Under the pieces are notes generated by a model. That model was not told the DNA's origin. It saw only the letters and a list, made by a program, of their open reading frames with translations, and searched no databases. From Leptothermofonsia sichuanensis E412 (GTDB taxonomy: Bacteria; Cyanobacteriota; Cyanobacteriia; Leptolyngbyales; Leptolyngbyaceae), in NCBI RefSeq assembly GCF_019891175.1, contig NZ_CP072600.1, positions 1,550,001 through 1,614,000 on the forward strand: a stretch of 64,000 bases of DNA, in the 5' to 3' direction. Position numbers and translations under genes: made by a program. Every line of letters begins with the position of its first letter. Positions within the stretch are counted from its first letter, which is position 1. Positions 1 through 9,270 of the stretch are shown in pieces.

Positions 1-1155
1 GAAACGTCGGCTAAATGTATATCTGATGAACTCTTATTGTGTTTCTGCATCTGATAAATCAGAAATACAACTAGAGAAACACAAACCCCTATTAGAAAAA
101 AAGAAAATATACTGACTAATGTTGAATGATTTGGGAAAAGACGAGCAAATATAACTGTAGAGTCAATTCTTAATTGTGCTGTGTAAGGAGAATTCCAGTA
201 ATCTTCAAAGAAAATTCTTGAGTTAGATCGATACAAAGACAAGAAATCCAAAATATTTATATTCTTACTCATAAATAGACCAATAATTCCAAGAATCGAA
301 GAAAGCAAGAGGCATGAACCAACCAATAAGAATCTTCTTTTTGCGAGGAAGTAAATAATAAATAGAATAGATAAAGTCGGCTTTATCGTACTAAAGCCAA
401 GCAAGATACCTGCAAAAATATCACTACTTCTTCTCGCATAAATTATGGACCATAGAACTAGACTAGCTGTAATAGATGAGAACTGTCCCATCCTTAAATT
501 GCTAGTAGTTCCAAAAATAAGTAGCATTAAAATGATGTAAACTACGGTTGATTTTCCTGTTTTAGGTTCCAAAAGTAGGACACCACCTAATATAAGAAAT
601 ATAGAACTGATAAGGTTAACTACAAAAAAAAGCCGGGAAGCGCATTCAGCACTTAGATAACTTAAGGGAAATATGAGAGGGATAATATTAGGTGGGTAAA
701 CGAACGGTGCTGTGTGGAAAGTATCAGGGTTCACCTGAAACTGCTTAACAAAGTAATCCAAGTAAAAATCAGAGTCAAATATATATGGATTTAGCCCTTT
801 TAATGTCATATGGCTAGCTAGATAAAAGCACTTAAAATCTGTAAAGTAAGAGAGTGGAAAGATAAAGCCATTCCATAGTTCTAATACCGTCTTTGAGACA
901 AAAGAAATGGTGACAAAACTTAAGATCACCAATATTATTCTGTGTGTATAACCATGCTTGAGAATATAAGGTATTATACTTCGCTTTTGAATTCTCCCTC
1001 TCTCCCTCTCTCCCTCTCTCCCTCTCTCCCTCTCTCCCTCTCTCCCTCTCTCCCTCTCTGAATTTATCTAAAAATAACTTTTGCATTGCTAATGAAGAAA
1101 GCATCCCAAAAGCAAGTATCAAAATAAACTTCAAGATTAAAGACATTATGTTCAT
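1..1155 (-). CDS. GT87-type (DUF2029-like) membrane glycosyltransferase, 3' end beyond window, frame broken at an octamer repeat array
   Basis: Reading leftward from ATG at 1155, the first frame gives a hydrophobic helix (about residues 3-25), runs through a GA-rich array as an Arg/Glu/Gly linker, and stops at 832 after 107 codons. The adjacent frame is open from the array to the window edge. It encodes a multi-helix membrane protein with a D-x3-F-Y-x-A stretch followed by GLNPYIF, then FVYPPNIIPL and SNLRMGQ, which are hallmarks of GT87/DUF2029 polyprenol-dependent mannosyl-type transferases. The two halves are joined only by the 8-bp array at 994-1059, and adding one unit (or losing two) would restore a single frame. 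As printed the gene is out of frame: a phase-off allele, a decayed gene or a repeat-count assembly error. The substrate is unknown. Confidence 0.72.
994..1059. repeat. 8-bp tandem repeat array (CTCCCTCT), ~8.25 copies, inside a coding region
   Basis: Sixty-six bases of uninterrupted CTCCCTCT units lie inside the GT87-type gene. The unit length is not a multiple of three, so each gain or loss changes the reading frame. The coding strand is pure purine. Simple arrays of this kind are the classic substrate for slipped-strand mispairing. Confidence 0.95.
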
Positions 1156-1328
1156 TGCGATCCTGTTAGCTGAGTGAGGGAATAAAACAAATATGGTCAG
1201 TCGAGTTAATTAAGATATTTTTTTATCAACAACTAAAAGTACCTCTATAAAACCATCAATTTTCTGTCCAAAAAGCATGAATCAGGCAAGAGAACTGAAT
1301 CTTAAATATCTGCACAAAAACTTGCTGA

Positions 1329-2381
1329 TTACAGAAGCACCCCATTTTCAGTTTTTCCAGGTGGTTGTAACTTCGTGCCACTATCTGAATGGAGTTGGGA
1401 CTCATCACTTGTCGATGGCAAGGGTGAATCAAAGCCGTAGACATCGCGCACTAAATACAGTGGTCTCCCTTTGACTTCCTCATAGACCCGTCCCAGATAT
1501 TCTCCAATCACTCCCAACGTAATTAACTGAATCCCGCCCAAAAACAAAACTGTAACCATGAGAGAGGCGTACCCTGGCAGATCAACTCCATAAATGAGGG
1601 TACGCAGAATCAGAAAGCTAGCATAAATGAGCGCCAGGATAGATAAGGACAACCCCACATAACTCCAGACCTTTAATGGAACAAGGCTAAATGAGGTAAT
1701 TCCATCAATGGCGAAATTCCATAATTTCCAATAGTTCCATTTGGTTTGCCCTTTGTACCGGGGAGCGCGATCGTAGTAGATTGCAGTTTGCTTAAAGCCG
1801 ACCCAGGCAAACAACCCCTTCATGAAGCGACTTCGTTCGGGTAGTTGTTTCAAAGCATCCACGACTTTTCGATCCATCAATCGAAAGTCTCCTGTATTGC
1901 GAGGTATGGATACCCGACTCATACGGCTGATAATTCGATAAAAGGTATCAGCAGTAAACTTCTTCAGCCAGCTCTCACCCTGGCGCGATCGCCTCACAGC
2001 ATAAACAACGTCATAACCCTGCCGCCACTTTTCCAGCATGTCGGCGATCAACTCAGGCGGATCTTGCAGATCAGCATCAATCGGAACTACTGTTTGTCCA
2101 GTTGTATAATCAAGTCCTGCTGTTAAGGCAACCTCTTTACCAAAATTGCGAGACAGATTGATAACTTTAATTGAGGAATTTCGACGATGGTGCTCTATCA
2201 GACAGGATAGAGTTTCATCCCGGCTACCGTCATTAATGCAAACAATCTCGTAACTCAGTTCAAGAGCATCACAAACAGACTCAAGGCGTTTTAATAAATG
2301 ATCGATATTTGGTGCTTCATTATAAAGTGGCACAACAATCGAAACGTCTATTAGAGCAGGTACAGCAGGAATAGATAACAT
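1329..2381 (-). CDS. Polyprenyl-phosphate glycosyltransferase, family 2 (GtrB/DPM1-like)
   Basis: This 350-residue protein should transfer a sugar from a nucleotide sugar to a polyprenyl-phosphate carrier at the cytoplasmic membrane face. A GT-A domain begins at VVPLYNE (residues 17-22), with NDGS at 50-53 and the metal-binding DADLQD at 102-107. Two C-terminal transmembrane helices (about 237-263 and 271-296) follow, the layout of GtrB-type bactoprenol glucosyltransferases. The ATG at 2381 starts just before the first beta strand. It lies between GT39- and GT87-type genes, both families that take sugars from such lipid carriers, so it may supply their donor. The exact sugar cannot be read from the sequence. 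Confidence 0.9.
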   Translation of the reverse strand: MLSIPAVPALIDVSIVVPLYNEAPNIDHLLKRLESVCDALELSYEIVCINDGSRDETLSCLIEHHRRNSSIKVINLSRNFGKEVALTAGLDYTTGQTVVPIDADLQDPPELIADMLEKWRQGYDVVYAVRRSRQGESWLKKFTADTFYRIISRMSRVSIPRNTGDFRLMDRKVVDALKQLPERSRFMKGLFAWVGFKQTAIYYDRAPRYKGQTKWNYWKLWNFAIDGITSFSLVPLKVWSYVGLSLSILALIYASFLILRTLIYGVDLPGYASLMVTVLFLGGIQLITLGVIGEYLGRVYEEVKGRPLYLVRDVYGFDSPLPSTSDESQLHSDSGTKLQPPGKTENGVLL

Positions 2382-2969
2382 AATCTGATTGCTCTCTCAA
2401 TAGGTTGTTGTGGAAAGCACCTGAGTCAAAATGGAAGTTCATCCTTACGAATCACTGCGATGAATTAAAAGCAGTGTCAGCCAGACTAAACCTAAACTAA
2501 CTATCGCAACAATGTATAAGCGAGCTAAGGGGTAAACATGATTTCAGCCATCCATATAGAGCATTCCCTTCAGAAATCACAGGAGAGTGGAAACTCAAAG
2601 CAAGTTTCTTACTGTAACAATTAAATTATTTTTTCTTCCTACGTACAAGTACTGAAGCAACAGTTTACGGAAAATTTATTTTTCTTCTGCTTTTACTGTA
2701 AGTGAGCGTTTGAAAAGTGTTTGATAATTAAAACCGCCCAGGTAAACAACGTTCGCCTGGGTGAACCTGGGGAAAGTCCCTCAGAGAATGTTCCCAGACA
2801 GAACCTGAGAAACAAGATAAGTCAGGACCTTTAAGCTTCCGGCAGTACCAATCTCTCAAAAGTCTTGAAACCTCTTTCTGGCAGGTATTTCAGTGATTCC
2901 AGGCACAAAATCCTTGAAACTCAGCCTGTATTAACGTTTCAGTAGTATCTCTGATCATTTGCCAGCAGA
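2382..2969. other. 588-bp intergenic region, no gene seen
   Basis: AT-rich spacer between the GT39-type and GT2 genes. I see no convincing ORF, RNA gene, terminator or member of the window's repeat families. Its length suggests the GT2 gene may have its own promoter, but no promoter could be assigned. Confidence 0.5.
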
Positions 2970-4607
2970 TCAAGGAACCTTAACTTTCCAAAGTTCAGTA
3001 GGTTTAGCAGCCACTGGACCCGGATCAGGAAACTGAGCAAGCATCTCTAAGCTGACTGATTGCTTCTGAAGGTTATCTTTCAGGTTGTCTGTAGGGTTCA
3101 ACAGGAAAATGCTACTTTCAGTTGGAAACCTGGAAAATTCTAATTTCTCGTCGTCAACAAAGAGCAGATTGACCTGTGGGTTCAGGCTGAAGTAAAGAAC
3201 CGAGTTTGGACGATTCCGATTGACAATGACGAGTGGATTTCTAGACTGGTTGATGGTTTGGGTAATTGCTAAGGTCACTTCCCCCCCATACTTATTCCAC
3301 CAGGTTTCAGCCTGGGAGATAACTAAACAAAAGATGACGCCCAAAGTAACTAACGATGCTCCTGATAACAACCAGAAGTGACGTTTGTGAGCGTTTTGAG
3401 TTGGTTCTAAAAGCCAGATTTTACTTGTTAGCAAATACGAAATGCTGATTTGAATTCCAAGAAAACAGGGAATTAAGTATCTAGGCCAAACTTGCCTATT
3501 TCCACCAAGTATCAGATCTGCTGCAATGAGGGGCAATGCCGTTGAAAAGATCAAGGTAATTACGAACAGATAAATATGTTTGGATGTTCGGGTACAAAGA
3601 TAATAAAGAGAATAGATAGCTAAGAAGAGAATAGGTGGGATCAAAAAGTAAAACCCGAATTTTCCAAAACCTAAATACTCACTTGTGCGAGGATCAATAA
3701 ACGATAAGCTTATATTTTCAGACCATAGCCGAATTGCACCTAAAATTGAAAGTGTATGATTTTTAACCCAGGAAGATTTTTCCTTAAAGTTAGCTAAATG
3801 AATTAAAACCGTGACTAGCCAGGGCAAAAAAATGAAAAAACCTGCAATAGTTGCAATTAAAAATGCTTTGATTTTGGGAGTGAATCGAAACGATTCAACT
3901 AAAAATATGTAAGCAAAATAGCCCCCAATAACAAACAAGAAGAAAAGTTGGGAATAGAGACCTATTGCTAAAGAAATAGAAAATATAAGCCAGGCAATCC
4001 ACTTCTGTGTGCGCATTGCCCAAAGAAGGGAAGCACCGGAGAACAGGATAACTAAAGTAAATAAACTATAGGGTCTGGCTTCCTGGGCATACAAGACTTG
4101 AAAGGGAGATATGCAAAAAAGCGCCGTTGCAACCTTACTTACCAGCGATGAGCCAAATAATTCTAAGCAAAGCCAGTAAATACAGGGCAGAGTAAGTATG
4201 CTTAGAATGGCTGAAGCACTACGTAATACTGCAATTGAATGCCCAAACCATTCAACAAAAGATCGAGCGATCAAAAAATAGAGTGGTGGATGTACATCTG
4301 TATAAAGCTTGTACAGAGAATCACCTAAATTCCGATCAGAATTAGGATATTGAAATTTTAAGAACGTTTCAACGCCAACTGGATTTATACCGGAAAACTT
4401 ATCGATCAACTCTGTATCGGAGTAGCCTGATACAACTGAGAATGTATGTGTCTCATCTACCCACACAGGCTTCCTGTCAAGATTGGCAACTCTAAAAAAT
4501 AAGCCAAGTACCAGTAGAATAATGAATAAAAGCTTTAACCAGTTCTGGTTTGAGAAAGTGTTACTTAAAAAGTGTCTTTGCTTTTTCAATTGTTTTGTGA
4601 GCATCAT
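2970..4607 (-). CDS. GT39/ArnT-type membrane glycosyltransferase
   Basis: A 545-residue integral membrane protein with about 10 hydrophobic helices. The first external loop has the acidic pair D51-E52 in PVWVDETHTF, and a later loop has DVHPPLYF (about 104-111). Both are typical of the PMT/ArnT (GT39) superfamily, which moves a sugar from a polyprenyl-phosphate sugar to an acceptor outside the membrane. A GGGAAAG-like ribosome site lies just before tandem ATGs at 4607 and 4604. The acceptor (lipid, protein or glycan) is unknown, and the context suggests surface polysaccharide. Base composition is AT-rich compared with the right half of the window. Confidence 0.85.
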   Translation of the reverse strand: MMLTKQLKKQRHFLSNTFSNQNWLKLLFIILLVLGLFFRVANLDRKPVWVDETHTFSVVSGYSDTELIDKFSGINPVGVETFLKFQYPNSDRNLGDSLYKLYTDVHPPLYFLIARSFVEWFGHSIAVLRSASAILSILTLPCIYWLCLELFGSSLVSKVATALFCISPFQVLYAQEARPYSLFTLVILFSGASLLWAMRTQKWIAWLIFSISLAIGLYSQLFFLFVIGGYFAYIFLVESFRFTPKIKAFLIATIAGFFIFLPWLVTVLIHLANFKEKSSWVKNHTLSILGAIRLWSENISLSFIDPRTSEYLGFGKFGFYFLIPPILFLAIYSLYYLCTRTSKHIYLFVITLIFSTALPLIAADLILGGNRQVWPRYLIPCFLGIQISISYLLTSKIWLLEPTQNAHKRHFWLLSGASLVTLGVIFCLVISQAETWWNKYGGEVTLAITQTINQSRNPLVIVNRNRPNSVLYFSLNPQVNLLFVDDEKLEFSRFPTESSIFLLNPTDNLKDNLQKQSVSLEMLAQFPDPGPVAAKPTELWKVKVP

Positions 4608-4850
4608 TCTTTCCCAATAAACTTACCAAAATGGTCTACTCGTTACCATAGATGCGGCTATTAGCTTGCCTCTCTGAGTAGAAAAAGGTATCACCGTATT
4701 AACGAGAGATTCTGCCAACCAGGAAAGCTAATTTTTGCTGAAATCTTATGTCAGAAAAATCTCTACAAATCCAAACGTTTTTGTATTCTCGGCAAGAAAA
4801 TACTTTCGCCCTCAAGTGGCAGATCATCCTCACATCCCTCGCAGCCAGTC

Positions 4851-6008
4851 CTAAACGAAACGCCTCAAGAATTTAGCTCTTCTGAAGATTAAAGTTAAAA
4901 TGACAGAACCGAATAAAGCCACTAGAAACTCTGCGATGGTAGCTAACCCCGGAAACAGTTGTGATATATGGCTAAAGACGTTCAGTTGACTAGCTAATAA
5001 GCCATGTGTAAAGAATAGATGGAGTGTGTAAATTCCCAAAGAGCAGCCAGAAATAAATTTCACCATTTGGGAAGGCTTACCATTGGATAGCAAAGCAAAA
5101 TACAAAAGCAGCCAGGAACCAAAAACTAACGACAATCTTGCATAGTGCAGTAGATCATTAAAATACTTCCATTCAATAAATGAGAACAGTATAAATAAGA
5201 AGAGTAATGTATAAACTTTTGGCTTGAGATTTACCGCTTTTCCTGTAGATTCCATAGAACGAAAGTCTTTGACCGCAATAGATGCTGTAAAGATATAAGG
5301 CAAGAAATTCAACGGGTTATAGTCCCACTTACCAAGGTTGGCAAGAACCTGAAATAATCTTGAACTACTCTCGTTAGAACTATCAACAAATTGGCTGCAA
5401 ACTCCAAATATAACAATTAAAGCGCAGGCAAGAATCAATAAGAAGTAAGTGTAAGCTATTTTGATCGTTGGTTTTCTGATTCTTCCAACTAAAAGAATTA
5501 CAATTTCAGTTAAGAATGTGATAAAGATGAGAGAAAAGAAAAAGTAAAGTGGAGAGTTACAACCACTGACTATAAATTCAAATAATCGCCTGGGTGATGA
5601 AAGGTTGTTCCTAAGCGCTTCAACGTTTCCATTTAGTAGAGTATCAAATATGATTTTTGAAGTTACCCAGAACAGGTATAGCGAAACCAGTTTAGGAAGT
5701 CTTTTTTTGAAGAAATAGCTGGATCCTGAAACTTCGCTCTTAATATAAAAGAGAAATAACGAAATTTGAAAGAAAACGGGAACAGCGAGATAGGCAACAT
5801 TTGCCACCAAAATATTTGACAGTTTGACAGGTCCTAGCTTAAGAAGCTCAGCATGGAGAGCAACTATTGCGATTGAGAAAAAGGCACGTAGAAAATCAAA
5901 GCCTTCCAGATTGTTAACCTGTTTATTTGCAGAAACAACTTGGGATAGAGAGTTAACATTGATTGGTAGTAAGGACATATTCTTTAGTACACCCCATTTG
6001 AGATTCAT
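4851..6008 (-). CDS. Acyltransferase 3 family membrane protein (OafA-like)
   Basis: This 385-residue protein matches the acyltransferase-3 family, which O-acylates (often O-acetylates) surface sugars. Its start, GFDFLRAFFSIAIVALHAE, carries the conserved Arg (R41) and His (H52) of the family, and roughly ten hydrophobic helices follow. Its ATG overlaps the stop codon of the upstream ABC exporter (ATGA at 6005-6008), so translation is probably coupled and the long N-terminus is likely real. It probably decorates the glycan made or exported by this locus. The acyl group and target are not deducible. Confidence 0.85.
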   Translation of the reverse strand: MNLKWGVLKNMSLLPINVNSLSQVVSANKQVNNLEGFDFLRAFFSIAIVALHAELLKLGPVKLSNILVANVAYLAVPVFFQISLFLFYIKSEVSGSSYFFKKRLPKLVSLYLFWVTSKIIFDTLLNGNVEALRNNLSSPRRLFEFIVSGCNSPLYFFFSLIFITFLTEIVILLVGRIRKPTIKIAYTYFLLILACALIVIFGVCSQFVDSSNESSSRLFQVLANLGKWDYNPLNFLPYIFTASIAVKDFRSMESTGKAVNLKPKVYTLLFLFILFSFIEWKYFNDLLHYARLSLVFGSWLLLYFALLSNGKPSQMVKFISGCSLGIYTLHLFFTHGLLASQLNVFSHISQLFPGLATIAEFLVALFGSVILTLIFRRAKFLRRFV

Positions 6009-7840
6009 AAGGATTTTATATTTTTCTGACCCAAAACCACTTCTTGATAGCTACCAGACTTTATAATTTCCCCCTTATCCATTTCATAGACGCGATCGCA
6101 ATGCTCAACTGTGGTCAGACGGTGGGCAATAATAATCATTGTTTTCGTACCACTTAATGCTCGGATCGACTCGCTAATTAACTTCTCCGTTTCATTATCC
6201 AAAGCGGACGTTGCCTCGTCTAAAACCAAAATTTCTCGTTCGTGGTAGAGCGCACGAGCAATCCCAATCCTTTGACGCTGCCCTCCAGATAATCGGGTTC
6301 CGCGTTCACCAACCATCGTTTGAACACCATCTGGCAATTGCTGAATCAAATCTGAGAGCTGAGAAAGGGCGATTGCTCGGTCTAATCTTTCCCGATCAAT
6401 CAGGGCATCAGGAACGCCAAAAGCAATATTTTTCTCGATTGTGTCGTCAGTTAGAAAAATAGACTGGGGAATATAACCAATTAAACTTTGCCAGGCTCTG
6501 AGATCACGATAAATTGAAACACCGTCAGCCTTGATGTCTCCAGACTGAGGAATCAGTAACCCCAGAAAAACATCTACTAAACTGGTTTTACCAGCCCCTG
6601 ACTTTCCAATTAAAGCGATAGATTCACCCTTCTGGATTTCCAGGGAAACGTCTTTCAATGCATTTGAAGCAGCTCCAGGATAACAGTAGCTTACTTTATC
6701 AAAAACTATTTTGTTGAGAAATTTTTGAGGCTTTGTTTCCAAGAAATTAAAGCTTTGAGAGATTTTTTTAAGTGAGTTATCCGATGTTACTCCATAGGAC
6801 ATTTTTAGATAACGAACTACTTCTGAATTCTCCAGCTCTTTAAGATCTAAATAAATTTTATCCAGGGTAGGCTTGGAGTTACGAAGGGAACCCAAACAAG
6901 TTGTAACCTGATTTGCAGAAGGTAGAATACGAATTGAAGCGATCGCAAATATGCTCAGCACTGAAACCAGACTTTCAGTCCGTTCAGCAAAAACCAGAGA
7001 CAGCGAAACAAAGCCGACTATAAATGTCATGAGCATCACTTCGATCACGATGCGTGGAAGTTGCTGAAATGCATGGAATCGACTCGCTGCTCTTGCATAC
7101 TTATAGGTTTGAGCACTTAGTTGCTCTTCAAAAAAAGGTTCACATCCAAATATCTTTGTTTCCTTAAATCCACCAATAGCATGATTTACAATTCGTACCG
7201 TTTCCGTCAAAGAATCAAGATTTTCCTGACCCCAACTTTCGATTTTATGCCTGAAGTAGTGAAAAGGATAAATAGCCAGTAAAAGTAGACCTAAGATGCT
7301 TAATGTCGCCAACAGGTCAGTTCGAGCTAATAGTAAAAGAAGGATGAACAAAACAAAGGAATTTGAAATTAAATTCAGGAGAGGAATTGCAATTGAATAG
7401 GTGAAGTTTCCAGACTCATGGATAATATTTTGTATTATATTTGCTGAATTTGTTCTCAGATGAAAGGTATAAGGTAGCAGGAGATAGGTGTGCATAAGCC
7501 TGAGTCTTAACTTAACTTGTTGAGCATAACAAAACTTATACACGTACTCCTGAATTCGAAAATAAAAAAAAGATTTGAAGTAGAAAATAATGATAATTGC
7601 TAATCCTAAAAGAGCAATAAACTGGTTAGTGCTAACTATTCCTAAATATTTATAGAAAGTAGATAACCAGGTGTTTCGTTGAATTGTCTCTGGATTCACT
7701 GCCATAGCCATGAACGGACCAATAAGTCCAATACCTAAGGCATCTAATGCAGAGCTGGATAGAAAAAGAAACAGTAAAAATAGAAGTTCAACTTTTCGAG
7801 TTGATATGACGTATAGAAATTTTGATAGATATGTCACCAT
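6005..7840 (-). CDS. ABC exporter with fused permease and ATPase (MsbA/PglK-like)
   Basis: A 611-residue half-transporter that works as a dimer. Residues 1-330 hold six hydrophobic helices of the exporter fold. The C-terminal ATPase has a Walker A motif, GKSGAGKT, near 413-421, the signature LSGGQRQRIG near 510-520, Walker B ILVLDEATSALD near 528-540 and an H-loop His near 572. A GGGAGA ribosome site precedes the ATG at 7840. Exporters of this type in glycan loci flip lipid-linked sugars or lipids. The stop overlaps the start of the acyltransferase gene, pointing to one transcript. Confidence 0.9.
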   Translation of the reverse strand: MVTYLSKFLYVISTRKVELLFLLFLFLSSSALDALGIGLIGPFMAMAVNPETIQRNTWLSTFYKYLGIVSTNQFIALLGLAIIIIFYFKSFFYFRIQEYVYKFCYAQQVKLRLRLMHTYLLLPYTFHLRTNSANIIQNIIHESGNFTYSIAIPLLNLISNSFVLFILLLLLARTDLLATLSILGLLLLAIYPFHYFRHKIESWGQENLDSLTETVRIVNHAIGGFKETKIFGCEPFFEEQLSAQTYKYARAASRFHAFQQLPRIVIEVMLMTFIVGFVSLSLVFAERTESLVSVLSIFAIASIRILPSANQVTTCLGSLRNSKPTLDKIYLDLKELENSEVVRYLKMSYGVTSDNSLKKISQSFNFLETKPQKFLNKIVFDKVSYCYPGAASNALKDVSLEIQKGESIALIGKSGAGKTSLVDVFLGLLIPQSGDIKADGVSIYRDLRAWQSLIGYIPQSIFLTDDTIEKNIAFGVPDALIDRERLDRAIALSQLSDLIQQLPDGVQTMVGERGTRLSGGQRQRIGIARALYHEREILVLDEATSALDNETEKLISESIRALSGTKTMIIIAHRLTTVEHCDRVYEMDKGEIIKSGSYQEVVLGQKNIKSL

Positions 7841-8014
7841 TAATCAGTATCTCCCTGATAGAACTTTCACCTGATAGAACCTCAAAAAAAGGATGGCATC
7901 TCCAAAATATATCCTATCCCCAGGATGTACTCAGGCTTACTCAAGGTGAATGCTTTCGAAACTGTCTGTAAAACACACTTTTGGAAAACCAAACAAGCAA
8001 TTAAGATCATTGCC

Positions 8015-9250
8015 CTATAACTCCAAAATTTCTTGATACAAGGATAAATATCGCTGAGCCTGCGTTTGCGAGGCGAATTCTCGCAAACTTTTCTGTCGTG
8101 CTTGAAAACGCAGTTTTTGATGGCGATCGCTGTCTTCTAATACCCAAACAATTCCTTTCGCCAGGTCTTCTACCTCAAAAGGAGTTGCTAGAAAACCATT
8201 GAGTTGATGATCAACGATATCCTGTAGACCAGTCGTGTTAAATGCCACTACTGGTGTACCGCAGGAGAGTGCCTCAGATGCAGTCTGACCAAAGGCTTCC
8301 TGAATCGAGGGCGTTACCATAACATCTGATGCTGAGTAAGCAAGTGCCAGGGATAGGTCATCGTGTAACCGCCCTAAGTAGTGAGCTTTAAAGCCCAGAT
8401 CAACTGATGTTGCAGGTTTGGAAGAGCCAAAGACAATTACTTCTAACTGATCTGCCCAACCTGTTTGACCCAAACATTTCAAAGCATCTGAGAGTAAGTG
8501 GAAGCCTTTTCGCTGATCTGACGTCGCATTAATGGCTCCAAACAGAACAAGTGGCTTTTCCTGGGGAAGATTAAGCAGTTCCCTTGCAATTCGTTGGTTA
8601 ATTGGTTTGTATTTTTCAGTATCCAGCCCCAGAGGAATGACCTCAATCCGCCGATCCTGGAACAGAGAACTGGAACAAGCACAATCTGCCATCCATCTGG
8701 AAGTGGCGACTATGACCAGGTTAATGTTTTTCCAGGCTTTTACTTTCCGTTGCCAGACCTGGCGGGATAAGTCCCTCGAACGATTACTACCCAGTTGAGG
8801 ACAGGAGCCACAGGACTTTTGGTAGTGCGTGCAGTCTCGCACATAATCACATCCGCCTGTGAAAGGCCACATATCATGAAGAGTCCACACCAGCGGTTTC
8901 GCAAATCGAGGAAGGGACTCGATCTGGAGAAAGCCGTTACACACCCAGTGCAGATGGACGATATCTGGGTCAATTTGCCTGGCTCTGGCCGTGATGACAT
9001 CTGGAAACCACTGAGGTGAGAACATCGTGGCATTGCGTTGGGGATAAAATCGCAGGGGCAGGCTGGATGCGGGGGGACCCAGCTTGGTTATCAGGGAGCG
9101 TTCTGCGGTTACGCTGTCATCGGAGCTAAATTTTGCTCTCACTAACATCTGTGAGTCACATTGAAGCGCCTGCAACCCCTGATGCAGTCTGTAAGCCGCT
9201 CGTGCGCCTCCGTTGTCAATATCCGATGTACTGAGATGTAAGACTTTCAT
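8015..9250 (-). CDS. Glycosyltransferase family 4
   Basis: A 411-residue GT-B enzyme, probably adding a sugar to the growing glycan in the cytoplasm. The start is placed at ATG 9250, giving MKVLHLSTSDIDNGGARAAY, because this matches the usual GT4 N-terminus; a longer reading from 9367 would overlap the upstream gene. The C-terminal half has the donor motif PSIQEAFGQTASEAL (about 316-330) with the paired glutamates of retaining GT4 enzymes. A cysteine cluster (CDYVRDCTHYQKSCGSC) follows a TLHDMWPFTGGC segment, as in WcaL-like members. The gene starts 20 bp after the upstream SDR stop, so the two are likely co-transcribed. Confidence 0.88.
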   Translation of the reverse strand: MKVLHLSTSDIDNGGARAAYRLHQGLQALQCDSQMLVRAKFSSDDSVTAERSLITKLGPPASSLPLRFYPQRNATMFSPQWFPDVITARARQIDPDIVHLHWVCNGFLQIESLPRFAKPLVWTLHDMWPFTGGCDYVRDCTHYQKSCGSCPQLGSNRSRDLSRQVWQRKVKAWKNINLVIVATSRWMADCACSSSLFQDRRIEVIPLGLDTEKYKPINQRIARELLNLPQEKPLVLFGAINATSDQRKGFHLLSDALKCLGQTGWADQLEVIVFGSSKPATSVDLGFKAHYLGRLHDDLSLALAYSASDVMVTPSIQEAFGQTASEALSCGTPVVAFNTTGLQDIVDHQLNGFLATPFEVEDLAKGIVWVLEDSDRHQKLRFQARQKSLREFASQTQAQRYLSLYQEILEL

Positions 9251-9270
9251 GGGCGTTTTGGCTCTTACGC

